Assembly: GCA_964023275.1 (NCBI GenBank)
Contig: OZ029927.1
Coordinates: 12,255,226 to 12,319,225 of the forward strand
DNA: 64,000 nucleotides
Direction of reading: 5' to 3'
Origin: Norana najaformis
Lineage: Eukaryota > Annelida > Clitellata > Crassiclitellata > Hormogastridae
The translations under genes and the position numbers were made by a program. The notes beneath the pieces are model-generated. The model was not told the origin of the DNA, ran no database searches, and worked only from the letters and a program-made list of their open reading frames with translations. Below, one piece after another: positions 13,093 to 25,600 of this stretch (its first letter is position 1; each line of letters starts with the position of its first letter).

Positions 13093-13159
13093 TATTTATA
13101 TTTCTGGAAAGTTCCAGAAGGTTCTCGGGTGTTCTAGAATATTCTGGAAAGTTCTAGAA
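13093..13159 (-). promoter_or_regulatory. Heat-shock-element promoter of transposon copy 1
   Basis: Two uninterrupted arrays of alternating TTC and GAA at exact 2-base spacing are present. 13102-13124 has five units (TTC GAA TTC GAA TTC). 13132-13159 has six units (TTC GAA TTC GAA TTC GAA). A TATA box (TATAAATA on the minus strand) is at 13093-13100, about 80 bases upstream of the ATG at 13014. This is the classic HSF1 binding arrangement (nGAAn repeats). The arrays lie between the right TIR and the gene, so they belong to the element. Confidence 0.8.
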
Positions 13160-14149
13160 AGTATTGCAGTTACTCCAAGTTTACTCAGCACTGAATTCAT
13201 TTTGAATGTTCTGGAAATAGGTAAATTTCAGAATATCACTGTCCTGGTCACAAGAGCAAAGTTTGTGGGGAATAATAGCCATTTATAAACTTTTGAAGCA
13301 TATGGAATAAGGAAATAACAAAACAAAAATAAAAAAATTTCCCTTTATAGATACTTCCTTACTTCGATCCTTTTTCATTCTTGCTTCCTTCCATCTTAGC
13401 TTCCTATGCTCCTGACAGCCTTTTTTGCTTGCCTTCTTTGCTTGCTTCTGTCAGATACCTCTTCAAGAGAGGGTGCGGTTTATTTGAGCCTAGTGTGTAT
13501 TGCGTTGTTCAAAAGGGGCGGAAGTTAGTGTTTGCATTTTATTGACAGGGTGATGCTGTGTAGTCTGCCTTGTGCTGTATTCGTACTTGTTGCCCAGAGA
13601 ATTTGTTCAGGTATAGAGGATGGAGCTTAAGAGAAACAGCGCTTCTGCACTGGATGTAGCTTTTAAGATCATTGAGTCAAGTAGGGCAAGTCTTTATGTT
13701 GATTTAAGCTTCACTTTTGCATATATAACGAACTGGTGTCTAACTTGTATGCACACAGTGTTTAATGTGTATGCAGTAATGCAGTCGTGTTTAGAGAGAC
13801 GTATACATTAAGTTTTGAAATTTGAAAAGTTGCTGACATTGCATAGATATTTAGTTGTCAATGTATATAGTTGAGAAGTTTGAGTTTGTAGCTGTTTTGA
13901 GAACTGGTTGTTATACTAGGATTAAAGATTTTATACAACTTAATGAAGTTGAAGTTTGGAGTCTTTTAGGCGACTATTTCTTAGCTAATATAGAAAAATT
14001 CACAGAACAGTGCAGAAACTAGGGACAGGCGCTGTAATCTTTAGTTATAGTCAGCAACTGTGAAACAAACATACGTTCGCCTGACGGTTCGGTTATGGCT
14101 ACTAGGTGGTGTTGGACCGTATGGGTAGTATAAAAACGGCGCTCACACT

Positions 14150-14545
14150 TCCCTTATTTCATCCTTTCTTCCTTCTTTTATTTTTTTCCTACTTCTTTTC
14201 TTTTCACCAGTGTCTTCTTCCTTGCTTTCCTTCTTTTCACTCAATTTTTGCTTCATTAATTCATTTCTTCCTATATTCATTTCATTATGTACCTTGTAGG
14301 ATTTCATACTTTATTCTTTCCTTTTTTCTTCTTCTTCCTTACTTCGTTTCTCCCCTTCTATCATCTTTTTCTTTTATTACTGATCTTTCTCACTTTAATG
14401 TGTTTTCTATCTTTCTTCCTTCCTTCCCTCCATCTTTGCTTCTTTATCTTACTTGTTTCTCTCCTTGTTTTGCTTATTTCTTTCACCTCATCTACAATTC
14501 ATTTGATCCTTTGCTTCTACCTTCTTTCCTTCCTTTAATTTTCTA
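14150..14545. repeat. Polypyrimidine low-complexity tract
   Basis: Nearly pure C and T on the + strand, built on irregular TTCC, CTTT and TTTTC units. The two open frames through it consist mostly of F, L, S and P and have no domain features. Confidence 0.75.
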
Positions 14546-16074
14546 AGCACATCTAGGTTCAATTGTCAATGCTCCATGAGCTAAATGGTCTTCATTTGTG
14601 AAGTACTCCAATCAACGCATTATATACGGGTCATAGTTATGATTCACGGAGCATGTAGAAGTCCAATAGCACATAGGAAGAAGGAAGCGAACTGTGCCAA
14701 AAATATAGAAATTTTTTTGTACGTCGCAAGAAGGAAGTAAACTGTGTTATAAAGACAGACAGTATTTCTGAGTGAACAAAGTTTTTCGTTTTCAGGTTCT
14801 ACACAACTGAAACACCAATCGTTTGTGCTTTCAAAGAAAACATAATTTTTTTCGGTATATAATCGTTTGGTAAGTTTAAGAATCAATACAGAACAGACAT
14901 TTGGATTTGAAATTTGCGATCTTATAAATTTGAAACTTGAATTCATTCAGAGCATTTATATAACGCCTGTGGGAGCTCTCACAATTCTTTGAATCTTTGG
15001 TGATGCAAGGGCGCTATATGAATTGCAACAGACACTTGAGCAGCGCCGTGTTACAACATCAATCTCGTGCTGATTACATTTTTCTCAAACATTTGTTCAT
15101 TCAACATTTAACCAAGTCCAAGAGAAGACTGAATCAGGGTAGAGTTGGCTCAAAACATTATTGAAGGCCAGGACAGCTGCAATATCTGCAGTGTACAGGA
15201 TGTAAGCAGAGCCCTGGGGTAGGCCAAAGAGAGTGGTAGCTCAGCGGGATCGAGTGTACAGAACGTAAATCTTTGGTCCTAGGGTGAGTAAGCTTACTTA
15301 CACACAGTCCCTTGACTTCTGGTATCTCTGACTTGTCAGATTTTGACTTAATTGCTTTAGAAGATGATGATTTTGACTGCCAATTCACTTGAAGCGACCA
15401 CTGATTGATGTTTCATACATTATTACAGTGGCGCCATAGAAGGTTTATAGAAGATTTATAGAAGATTTATCTAGGGAAGATTCATCTATAGATTAGATTA
15501 AATTGAATTAAATTGGATCAAAATGGAGACTTATGATTTGGGTGCTGAATTTGTATCGCAGCTGGGGTGTCTCTGAAAATAGACGGGAGACTCAATTCCT
15601 TTTCCAACGTCCTTCCATCTGTGCCCGCATTAAAACGCACATTTTCGGATTGCTGCGAAGACTGCTGGACAGAGGTCGAATTTTTCATTGATCAACCATT
15701 TTCTACCCTTAATTTGATTTTTCCTTCTTGATATATCTTTTCAACATCGGGAATTTTCTAGAAAATGTTTAATAAAGTTTAGTGTTATTTTAAAAGAGAA
15801 TCATAAGCCCAAAACCTTTCAAGGATCCCGACAGAGCATAGAGCTACATCAAGCCAGAGTCGGGGCAAAGCCCCACTGTATTTGAGAGAGTTTACATAGC
15901 AAAGGAGTAAAATGTTTCTGTTTTCTTAACTTTAGCGTAGGCATGACTATTTTGGAACAAGATCATGACACACCAAAAATTTAATATGCGATTGAACCGA
16001 AATTTTATATATAAAAACCCACTCACCCACTCACCAAATACCAACCCACCTACCCAATTATTGTAATTGTAATT

Positions 16075-16500
16075 CAAGATTTATAAAGCGCCTCTTAGAG
16101 GACAAACTCAACAGAGGTGCTACCGACACGAAGGAGTAAAATCACTCTTAAACAGTACAGTCTTCAGGCAGGCGCCTGCGGAACACTGAGAGGGGGCGAG
16201 AAAGAAGCTCAAGTCGCAATTCTCGAGTTAGACGATTCTAGCAAGTGGGACTAACGTAGGCGAAGCTTCTGGACTGGGCAGTAGCGGTGCGCATTTCGAG
16301 GGACAAACAGGAGATCCTTGGTGGCCGAGCGAAGGGTGCAACGGCTCGGCAACGAGGAGACCAAAGTGCAGAAGTCAATGAGGTAATAATAATACCCACC
16401 CACTGGACGCTGACAAGTGGAAGATGAATGAACAGTCGAAAGTCTGGGAAGATGGGGCAACTTAGGCGGATTTAGAAATTTGATTGCACATCCTCCCTGG
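16075..16500. repeat. Longer member of the GCGCC dispersed repeat
   Basis: It starts GATTTATAAAGCGCCTC and is followed by a GC-richer body than its surroundings. It resembles the widely dispersed TTTATATAGCGCC elements known from marine invertebrate genomes (from memory). No coding features were seen. Confidence 0.45.
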
Positions 16501-16666
16501 CCTAATGAGAATAGAAAAGATTAGGCAGAACTGAATGAATAGAATTTTTATTAAGAGTTCATATAGCAGGGGTCATGGAATAGACGAAAAGTCTTCTCAT
16601 CCATTCTTTACCAACGATATTGTTATGTCGAATTATTGCCAGGTTACCAACAAAACTGGAAAGAAC

Positions 16667-19600
16667 ATGTTGCTGTTGTTTTCCATTTTAGTCTTCTGTA
16701 CTAACAGTGCTCTTACAGGTCAGTATAAAAGTGATTACATCCTGTAAAGTAGAGACGGCATACTCTTACCTTTGATGCCTACTGATAATTAGGAAAAACG
16801 AATCAGAGAAATTTATTCTTAAGATATCTAAATTAATTGCTAATTAGATGCATGAATGACCTCAAGATTTTGCAGGTTGTGCAATCACATGATGTACTAA
16901 GTTTCTGTAAAATTATACGGAGTTTAGTGATGCACTTCTGGATAACTAAATATTATAAATTTATATAAAACAACATAGCGCAATAAAGTACTTGTCTGTG
17001 TCTTATTTTTAGCAATTTATACAAAGCCTGGGGTTCAAAGAAAATATCTATGGGAAACGTGCACATTTCAATGGTCTGTAACTGGACCTATATCAAGTTA
17101 TTATGTCTCCAATCAAACACTTGGTTACCCCACATCGTTGAATGCAAACGCCAATTATACACTGGACAGCCAAAAGGGGGTGATCACCCTTATCATACAG
17201 AACATCGAGTTGTGGGATGCTGGGAATTACTCGTTATCACTGACCACAGGAATAACAACAGGATCCAACGCCGATGCCTTGCTTTTCGTGTTCGGTAAGT
17301 GTGCTGGTCTATTATGAATAAGGAAATTTATAATTAGACCCACCGGTGCGGCGAATGAATGCGATAGCGAATCATGTACGAATATTTCTGTATTCGTTCC
17401 TATAATTTTCTGCAGCATATCACAAAACATATGATATATTTGGCTTAAGTTTTTCCCGTGCATATATCATTTTGACCGATTATTCTCTTAGCTCACCCTT
17501 GCCCGGTCACCAATCACTGCTCACTTTAAGTTCATCAACCGATTCATGTCCTACGCTCCACCTCGCTTTTGCAACAAACTTTCGCTTGAATTCCGCAAAT
17601 TCTCTGTTTTCCAGCTCTTCTTTGGTTCACTCAGCTTCACCTGCTTCAAGGCCTTCTGTATCTCTCACACTTCGGGCTTTCCAGGCAAAATTAGTCATCA
17701 TATTCAGAAAATCTTACCCATATTTCCTTACAGCTTATCTCATTCATTAAACTAAAACTCCTTTTCAAGAAATCTTATCCTGAACAACCCATTCCGCATC
17801 TTTTCCATTTTTCTTAACTTTAAAACAACCCACCGAAACGGTAAGATGGTGATGAACAATATGCTAAAGCCACCAATTCCACCGTGTTCGTGTTGTTTGC
17901 ATGCATTTGTTGCTTTTCGTAAGCCAAAGTATAATAAACAAAGAGTGATCTAGACGTAAGTAATGAACTCAGTTTACACCCATGGACTTCGCCTTGATAA
18001 TAAAACAAAAAAGATTAAAACGAAAGAAAAAAAATAGAAACCAATTGAAAGAGAACAAAAGATAATCAACACAATGAAAGATAAATTAATATTGAACTGG
18101 GGATTTTTAAAAGGCTTTCCAATTTGTTTTACTGTTATCAAACGATTGAAACCCAATTGTAGGCTCCTCTAAATTGTAGTGTAGTAGCGCTAACTGGAGA
18201 ACAAGACACATAAACTTTGATTTTTTAAAGTGTAATTAGTTAAATGAACAGTTAATTCACAACAGTACTCCAACCGCCGACAGAAAATCTTCTACACGCG
18301 CGAATCTATAAATTGTCATCGTTACCTATAATCTAAGACCTTGGCACCTCAATCAACTGAATGCACGACAAATTATAACTACAACATATTTTTGCGTTCT
18401 CCTCTCAATGCATATGCGGCCGCCTTTTATCGGCCTTTTCCCCTCCTCATCAACAGACAAGTCCAGAGAAGAACATGAGTTATCGCTGATGTCATTTCAT
18501 GCGAGCGAACGCCCACCAAACATAAACAATTCAACAAACCGATCACTCATTGACATTAAGTTGTGGAAAATTCCTCCCACCAGCCTGTCAAAGCCAAGTC
18601 AACAACACGATGATTCATCGGTTACGTCATGGAAAATTTCTATATAAACTCTCGCATAAAATTTTCTGTCTAATCAACGTAATTACGTTGACATGCATAA
18701 AGTTGGGAAGACGTTGGCATATAATATTTGCTGTTTTACATATGTTATATATATATTGTGTGGCCGTTAGCAGTCATACCTAAACTGTTAAATTTTTGCA
18801 TTAATTTCAACCATGGACCCATAATATTTAAACACATAGCTCATCTTATTGAGTGCTTCTCATCTAAATTACATAAGAAATTACATATAAAGAAATTATG
18901 CAGTTAGCTGATGAAATTATATATAATGAGATTATGCAGATAGCTGATGAAATTACTCATAAAAAATATGTAAATAGCTGACTTGGTGGCTTATAGAGCT
19001 TATTTACATATTGCTGAATGAGTGACGTTTCAAAGCATAGACTTAGCATATTTCAATTTTACGTTAACAAAACTGGTAATTAATGTTTAGGTCATTCCAA
19101 GAGTTTCGTGAATCAAACATACGGAATCAGGCCACCACCAGCAATTGAAGGTGATACCATCGAACTGACTTGCATTGTTTTATCGACTTCGTTACCGGTG
19201 GCTTATAGACCTAAGATGTACTATTTCTGGTATTTATCCTCCTACGGAACACTCCAGAACATTTCTAGTGGACCAGCGATTAAGGATAATGGCGATTTAC
19301 TCCCTGGATACAGCATCAAGAACGACGGCAGGACGCTTGTCATCGACTCGGCTCACTATCGTGACACTCAAGGCTTATTTTGCTATGGGCGGGAAGAATG
19401 GTCGCCCTACACATCAAACTATATCTCGTTTTACTTATCACTCAATTGTAAGCACTATTTATCTCTTTGTCTTTTTTCCAAGCATCAACTATTTAGATAC
19501 ATACGTACCTACACATGTATATAAGCATCATACATACATACATACATACATACATACATACATACTGTTACGTGCTGGCGTTTGTAGCTCGTTGCCCTGG

Positions 19601-22600
19601 ACCAGCAAACAACGTAACACTGTTTAAAATTCTCTTTTTCTCCGACGACATCAGACCATTTGCATTTCAAGACATCAACGTTTCAAAATCAGTTCGTCAA
19701 GAAGAAAGATGAACGAAGAACGAAGTAGAACGAATCAACCAACAATCCACCCTCCTACTGTTTAAGCTCTCTCTTTTATACTAGTATCCACGCTTAGTGA
19801 GGCATCACTCCTTCAGACACTGCCAACTATCCAAACATCTCTTATCTCACAGATGTTACAAGGACACGTGTCTCCACCAACGCACCTCCTGCCTCAGATC
19901 ACACGTGAACTTGTAACAATACATATATACACACATATTTGTCGGGGGTTGGGCCCTAGTTACGGATGAAGTAGTAGGCAGTGACCGTTGCCATGCTGTG
20001 GCTGCGACTGGACCGGATGGCCCATGGTCGGCCGAGCGCTGTAAAGACGCTATCAGTAGACATAAATCGAGTAGTAGTCAAATATGAGGACTTCATACAA
20101 CGAGCATAACGGCTAGTACATCTCACTGACTATTGCCATGCGTTATATAGGCTTAAATTTATTAGTCATGCAACATTCCATGCCTTACCTGACCACGTAA
20201 GCCTGCACAAGATTCTGGGTGCTAAAATTCTCACAAATGGAGCCACAGACCGCCCTGTATGACGTTCAGTTCGTGCATTCAGGTCTAGAATGTCTATGTG
20301 ATGGTTCTGCATGTGTGTGTGTCTGTGTCTGTGTGTGTCAGAAAAACTACTCGTGAGCATGGTTTCATTAAACTATCGGCGCCACAGAAGTCAATTCTAT
20401 ACATATTTACATACATGCATACATACATACATACATACATACATACATAGATACATACATACCATGTATGCTTGTGACTACATATGACTGAAAGATGCTT
20501 GCTTGTACGTACTTATGTATAAATGTGTATATGTATGTATGCATATATATATGAATCTGTGTATGTGTGTATGCATGAACGCATCCAGACATTTAATATA
20601 TGGCACCGTTTAATACTTCACGAAAGAGCTGTCTATCCTAGACTAAGTGGCGTTATACTTCAGTAATAAGAGAAGGTTTATCTTTAAGCAAGAAATGCTC
20701 AGATTACTGGAAAAGTCACCACTGACTGGCTCTTGCATATACATTCAACCCAACGAGCGGTGTCCTGTCCAGAATTGACAACTGACACCCTTTTCAGAGT
20801 TCCAAAACCAATGTTGCATTGAGAATGAAGAATGACGACAGCCTAGTTGATGGGCTGGCACTCTCTTGCAGATGCAGAACACGCGGCGTTCAAATATCCC
20901 CAGTTCACCATATCTTTACAGTACAGGCATTCTTCAGTAGCCGGCCTCTTGGTCGTAAATCCTCTTCGTGACTGACGGTCGACAGAACTTCAAAGACTGT
21001 CTTACGGCTGTTTCATAGTATTCACGATTATCAGTTACAGACAGCATATGTTACAGATTGACAATACGAAGCATCTTGTCCTGAAAGAGGAATTATCTTA
21101 GATTTGTTTCTAACATGCTTGAAATCATAATATAGCTCCAATCACTTTGAAATCGCTGCATAAAATGCTCTGAGATTCTCACTATATGATTTAAAAGCAT
21201 CTCTATCAATTTCTCAGATTGGCAAATGAAATGTACCAAACTCGTTTGTCCTGAATTGTTCAAATTTTCTTCTATAATGCTTCAAACTTTCTTGCTTGAG
21301 AATTGCTTGGATTCGCTGTTAAAATGTATTAAAGTCAATTAAGAAATCTGTGCTCAAAGGGTTGTACGAAATCATTTTAGTTATTTAATTGAAATTGCAC
21401 AGATTTGTTCTAAAATGTCTCAAAGTCACCGGCGTTTGCATGAGCTCCATTCCGGTTGACATTGAGAATGCTTGATGCTTGCAACACTCCACTCGACCCT
21501 TTATCTCCCACCATAACGAGTGATTCCTCTATGTTGTTTACGTTTGTCCTCTGATCATTTACATTATTCTAGTTAAGCGATGAAATTGTGAGACTCGGAT
21601 ATTAAACCGTCTATTAATTTAAATAAATAATATTTGTGGAACGAATTAAGAGTTTCAAAATTTAGATCAATTGGTTAATAGCTTTTACATTACTGTACCA
21701 AATTCAGCATTTGCATGAATACCTCATGTCTGTTTTGATAGTGAAAGGTTATTCATTTCATTTGAGTTCAGTTTTGATAGACCATTCATTTTGATCTGAC
21801 TGAACATGGTGTGATCTCTATTCCAGATCGACCGTATATCTATTCCCGGACTCCTAAAAGCGGGAAATTCAATGCTTATGTAGGAAACTTAGTCTCGCTA
21901 ACGTTTAACTTCGAAGCAGCGCCTGCGGTTACGTCTGCAACAAACTGGACTTTTGTAAACTCAGCTGGACATCCAAAAGATCTACCAAAAACTACGCCTT
22001 CATATTCTGGGTCATACGCCTCCAATCTTAGATTTAACTTAACATCAGAAGACTACTACGGAACTTACTCGATTACCTTATACAACACCATTGGCTCAAC
22101 AACAGAAACTTATCAAGTTCTTCGTCCAGGCAAGTAATCCATTTTAGCAAAGTTAGAGTAAATGTTTCGTACGCAGATCTGTGTGCATAAAACACTCCAG
22201 TCGCCACGACATTGATTGTAATGGGAATTGTAATTAGAAATTTATGTAGCGAAGAACCTAAACAGTGGTACCTTCTACGCTAACCTAAATGATACACATA
22301 ATAAGGAACAGAAAGTTCATGAAATTAATAGCAAGCAATGCTGAGATAAGAAAATTCATCAGTGGTGGGCTCCTGCACACACGTAGAGCCCAGCAAACGG
22401 ATACCCGTCCACAGTACTAAGTTCATGTAAAATTATATGAAGTTTAGTTATGTACTTCTGGATAGTTAAATATTATAAATTTATATAAAACAACATAGCG
22501 CAATAAATAACGTGTCTGTGTCTTATTTGTAGCAATTAATACAACACCTGGGATTCAGAGAAAATCTCTGCGAGAAACGTGCACATTTCAATGGTCTGTA

Positions 22601-25600
22601 ACTGGACCTATATCTGGTTATACCGTATACAATCAAACACTTGGATACTCCACATCGTTGAATCCGAACGCCAATTATACACTGGACAGCCAAAAGGGGG
22701 TGATCACTCTTATCATACAGGATATCCAGTTGTGGGATGCTGGGAATTACTCGTTATCACTGACCACAGGAATAACAACAGAATCCAACGCCGATGCCTT
22801 GCTTTTCGTGTTCGGTAAGTGTCCTGGTCTATTTTGAATACGGACATTTATAATTAAACCCACACGTGCTGCGAATGAATGAATCGTGTACAAATATTTA
22901 TGTGCCCGTCCTCATAATTTTCAGCATCATACTACAAAAACGTGTGATAATTTGGCTTCGGTTTCTTATTTGCACTTGCCGTTTAAACCGGTCATTCTCG
23001 CAGCTCACTCTTACTCATTTACCAAACACTGCTCATTTTAAGTTCTTTCACTGATCCATTTCCCACACTGCACTTCACCTCTGCAATGATCTTCGGCTTG
23101 AATTCGGCGAACTCTCTGCCCTTAAAGCCTTTTCACTCAGCATCACATGCCTCAAGAGCCCTTATATCTCTCATACCTCAGGGGTTACATTTAAAATTAA
23201 AGTCCTCTTCTTCTGTAAATCTTCACCACACAACTATATCCATATTACCTCACAACTGATCTCACCGACAAACTAAAACTCATTTTCAAGAAATCTTGCC
23301 TTGATTCATCCATTTTCGCAGCCTTCCCAGTTCTCTTAAATGAATTACGACATATCGTAGCAGTAAGATGATGATGGTGATGAAGAGGATGTTAAAACAC
23401 CAATTCCACCAAGATCATCTTGTAGGCATGTGTTTGACTATATAGGTGTACATAGTTGTTTTTCGAATGGTAAAGAATAGCAAACAAGCGTTACCTAGAT
23501 TTCAGTAATGAGCTCAATTTTAAGTGCATGGCCTGCGCCTTTATGATAAACCCAGAAGACTGAAACGAAAGAAAGCAAAAATAGAAACCAACTGAAAGGG
23601 AACAAAAGGTACTCAACAAGGTGAAAGAAAAATAAATTCTTACTCAACTGGCGGCTCTTTAATAAAATCTTGCAATATGTTTTGCGGTTGAGGCATTATC
23701 GGCGACCTTCCAAAGTCGTCATTTGATCTAGTCTCGAATTGCAAACTCTCCGAATTTGTCGTATATTAGCGTTAACTCCGGAAAAAGACACACAGTGTTT
23801 GATTTTCTGACGTATAGTTAATTAAATGAACAGTTCTTTCACAACAGTATTGAAAATCGCCGACATAAAATCCTCAGTACGCACAAATCTGTAAATTGCT
23901 ACTGCAAGCTGTAATCAGTGACCTTTTTTAACTTAATCAACTAAATATACGACAAACTATATAGCCTTTTTCCCGCCGAGTCAGCAGACAAGTCTAAAGA
24001 AGAGTATGAGTCACCGCTGACTTCATTCCGTGCGCGCGAAAGCCCACCAGTCATAAGCAAATCAGCAAACCGATGATTCCTCTACGTTACGTCATGGAAA
24101 TTTTCTAAACAAACACGCGCTTAAAACTTGCTAACTCATCAACGGATATATTACATTCTCGGTCATAAAGTTCGGAGAATGTTGGCGTGTAATATTTGCT
24201 GCTTTACATAATATGCTATTTCGTTATTACAAATGATAAGAAAGACGTTGAAAGAAGGATACTGGCCTTCGGGAGAAAATGCTTTAGGAAGATTATTAAA
24301 GTAAGATGGACACAAAAGCTGAGCAATGCGGAACTATACAGACGGATACATCTCAAAGAGAACTTGATGCAGAGGGTTGTCCAGAGACAAATGGGCTCAT
24401 TTGGTCACGTATGCAAAATGAGCAACGATAGGAAGATCAAGACATTAGTATTCGGAGTGATGGATGGTACAAACAAGAGAGGACGACCTCACAAAGAATG
24501 GGTAGACGACATAATCGAATGGTGTGGAATATCACTCCAGGAACTGAGCCACGCCACGCTGGAAAGACAACAGTGGAAGAACATAGTGAGAATGGCATCG
24601 GACACCTACGGGCGTTGTACTCATGGTAAATGATAATGATGATGATGATGATGATGATATGCTATATTTATTGTGCTGTCGTTAGCAGTCATTCTTAAAT
24701 TGCAATTTTACATCAATTTCACACACAGGCTCATGAAATTCAAAACACCCAGCTCATCTTATTGATGCTTCTTATCAATGTTATATAAGACATTACAAAA
24801 GCTGATGAAATTACTCATGAAAAATCATATAAATTGCTGACCTGGTGGCTTCTAGAACTTACATGTTGCTGAATGAATGACGTTGCAAAGCATAGACTTA
24901 GCATATTTCACTTTCTGCTAACAAAACTGGTAATTAATGTTTAGGTCATTCCAAGAGTTTCGTGAATCAAACGTACGGAATCAGGCCACCACCAGCAATT
25001 GAAGGTGATACCATCGAACTGACTTGCACTGTTTTATCGACTTCGTTACCGGTGGCTTATGGACCTAAGATGTACTATTTCTGGTATTTATCCTACTACG
25101 GAACACTCAAGAACATTTCTAGTGGACCTGCGATGACGGCTAATGGCGATTTACTCCCTGGATACAGCATCAAGAACGACGGCAGGACTCTTGCCATCGC
25201 TTCGGCTCAGCATCGTGACGCTCAACGCTTACGTTGCTATGGGCGGGAAGAATGGTCGCCTTACACATCTGACTCTATCCGGTTTTACTTATCACTCAAT
25301 TGTAAGCACAACTTATCTCTTTGTCTTTTTTCCAAGCATCAACTCTTTAGATACATACGTACCTACACATGTATATAGGCATCACACATACATACATACA
25401 TACATACGTACGTAAGTACATATAAACAATACCATACATACAAACATTCACCGCCCTACATATAAACATACATGCACATATCCTAGACTAACTGTACCGA
25501 ATTCAGCATTTGCATGAATAGCTCATGTCTGTTCTGATAGTGAAAGGTTATTCAGTTTGTTCGAGTTCAGTTTTGATAGACCATTCATTTTGATCTGACT

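Larger units (their letters stand above)
11148..13320 (-). mobile_element. DNA transposon copy 1, about 110-bp terminal inverted repeats
   Basis: The left end 11148-11257 and the right end 13212-13320 are inverted repeats. Both share, read inward, TGTTATTTC, CAAAAGT, AAATGGCT, CAAACTTTGC, ACCAGGACA, TGATATT and GAAATTTACCTATTTCCA. Between them a decayed transposase-like gene lies on the minus strand. No convincing target duplication was seen. Its protein is a different subfamily from copies 2 and 3. Confidence 0.85.
13321..16666. other. Intergenic region upstream of gene B
   Basis: No gene was recognised. It contains cytosine/thymine-rich low-complexity tracts (13360-13450 and 14150-14545), a GCGCC-type repeat fragment with GATTA-like sequence at 15395-15520, and a longer GCGCC-type repeat at about 16075-16500. 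Open frames rich in F, S, L and P in 14106-14546 are an effect of the pyrimidine tract. Confidence 0.5.
16895..22414 (+). repeat. Tandem duplication inside gene B, unit 1 (D1a-D2a-D3a)
   Basis: This unit and 22415-26221 are direct duplicates carrying D1, D2 and D3 with their introns. The junction is visible at 22414/22415: left sequence ...CCGTCCACAG matches the end of unit 2 at 26221, and right sequence TACTAAGTT matches the start of unit 1 at 16895, with a shared T. Unit 1 is about 1.7 kb longer, mainly because about 2 kb of extra sequence lies between D2a and D3a. Confidence 0.85.

Noticed and set aside
14106-14546. 146-codon open frame rich in F, L and S, resembling a membrane protein
   Set aside because: It follows a pyrimidine-rich low-complexity tract. 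Two frames are open for the same reason and neither shows real domain features.
15210-15300. tRNA-like A box GTGGTAGCTCAGCGGG
   Set aside because: No convincing B box at the right spacing and no cloverleaf could be drawn. At most a decayed SINE head.
17050-17298. Open frame overlapping D1a (and its twin at 22579-22818)
   Set aside because: Wrong frame. The D1 exon in the adjacent frame is the one conserved between paralogs and compatible with phase-1 splice sites.
19525-20465. CATA/TACA repeats considered as a CRISPR-like or satellite array
   Set aside because: Plain tetranucleotide microsatellites with no spacer structure.
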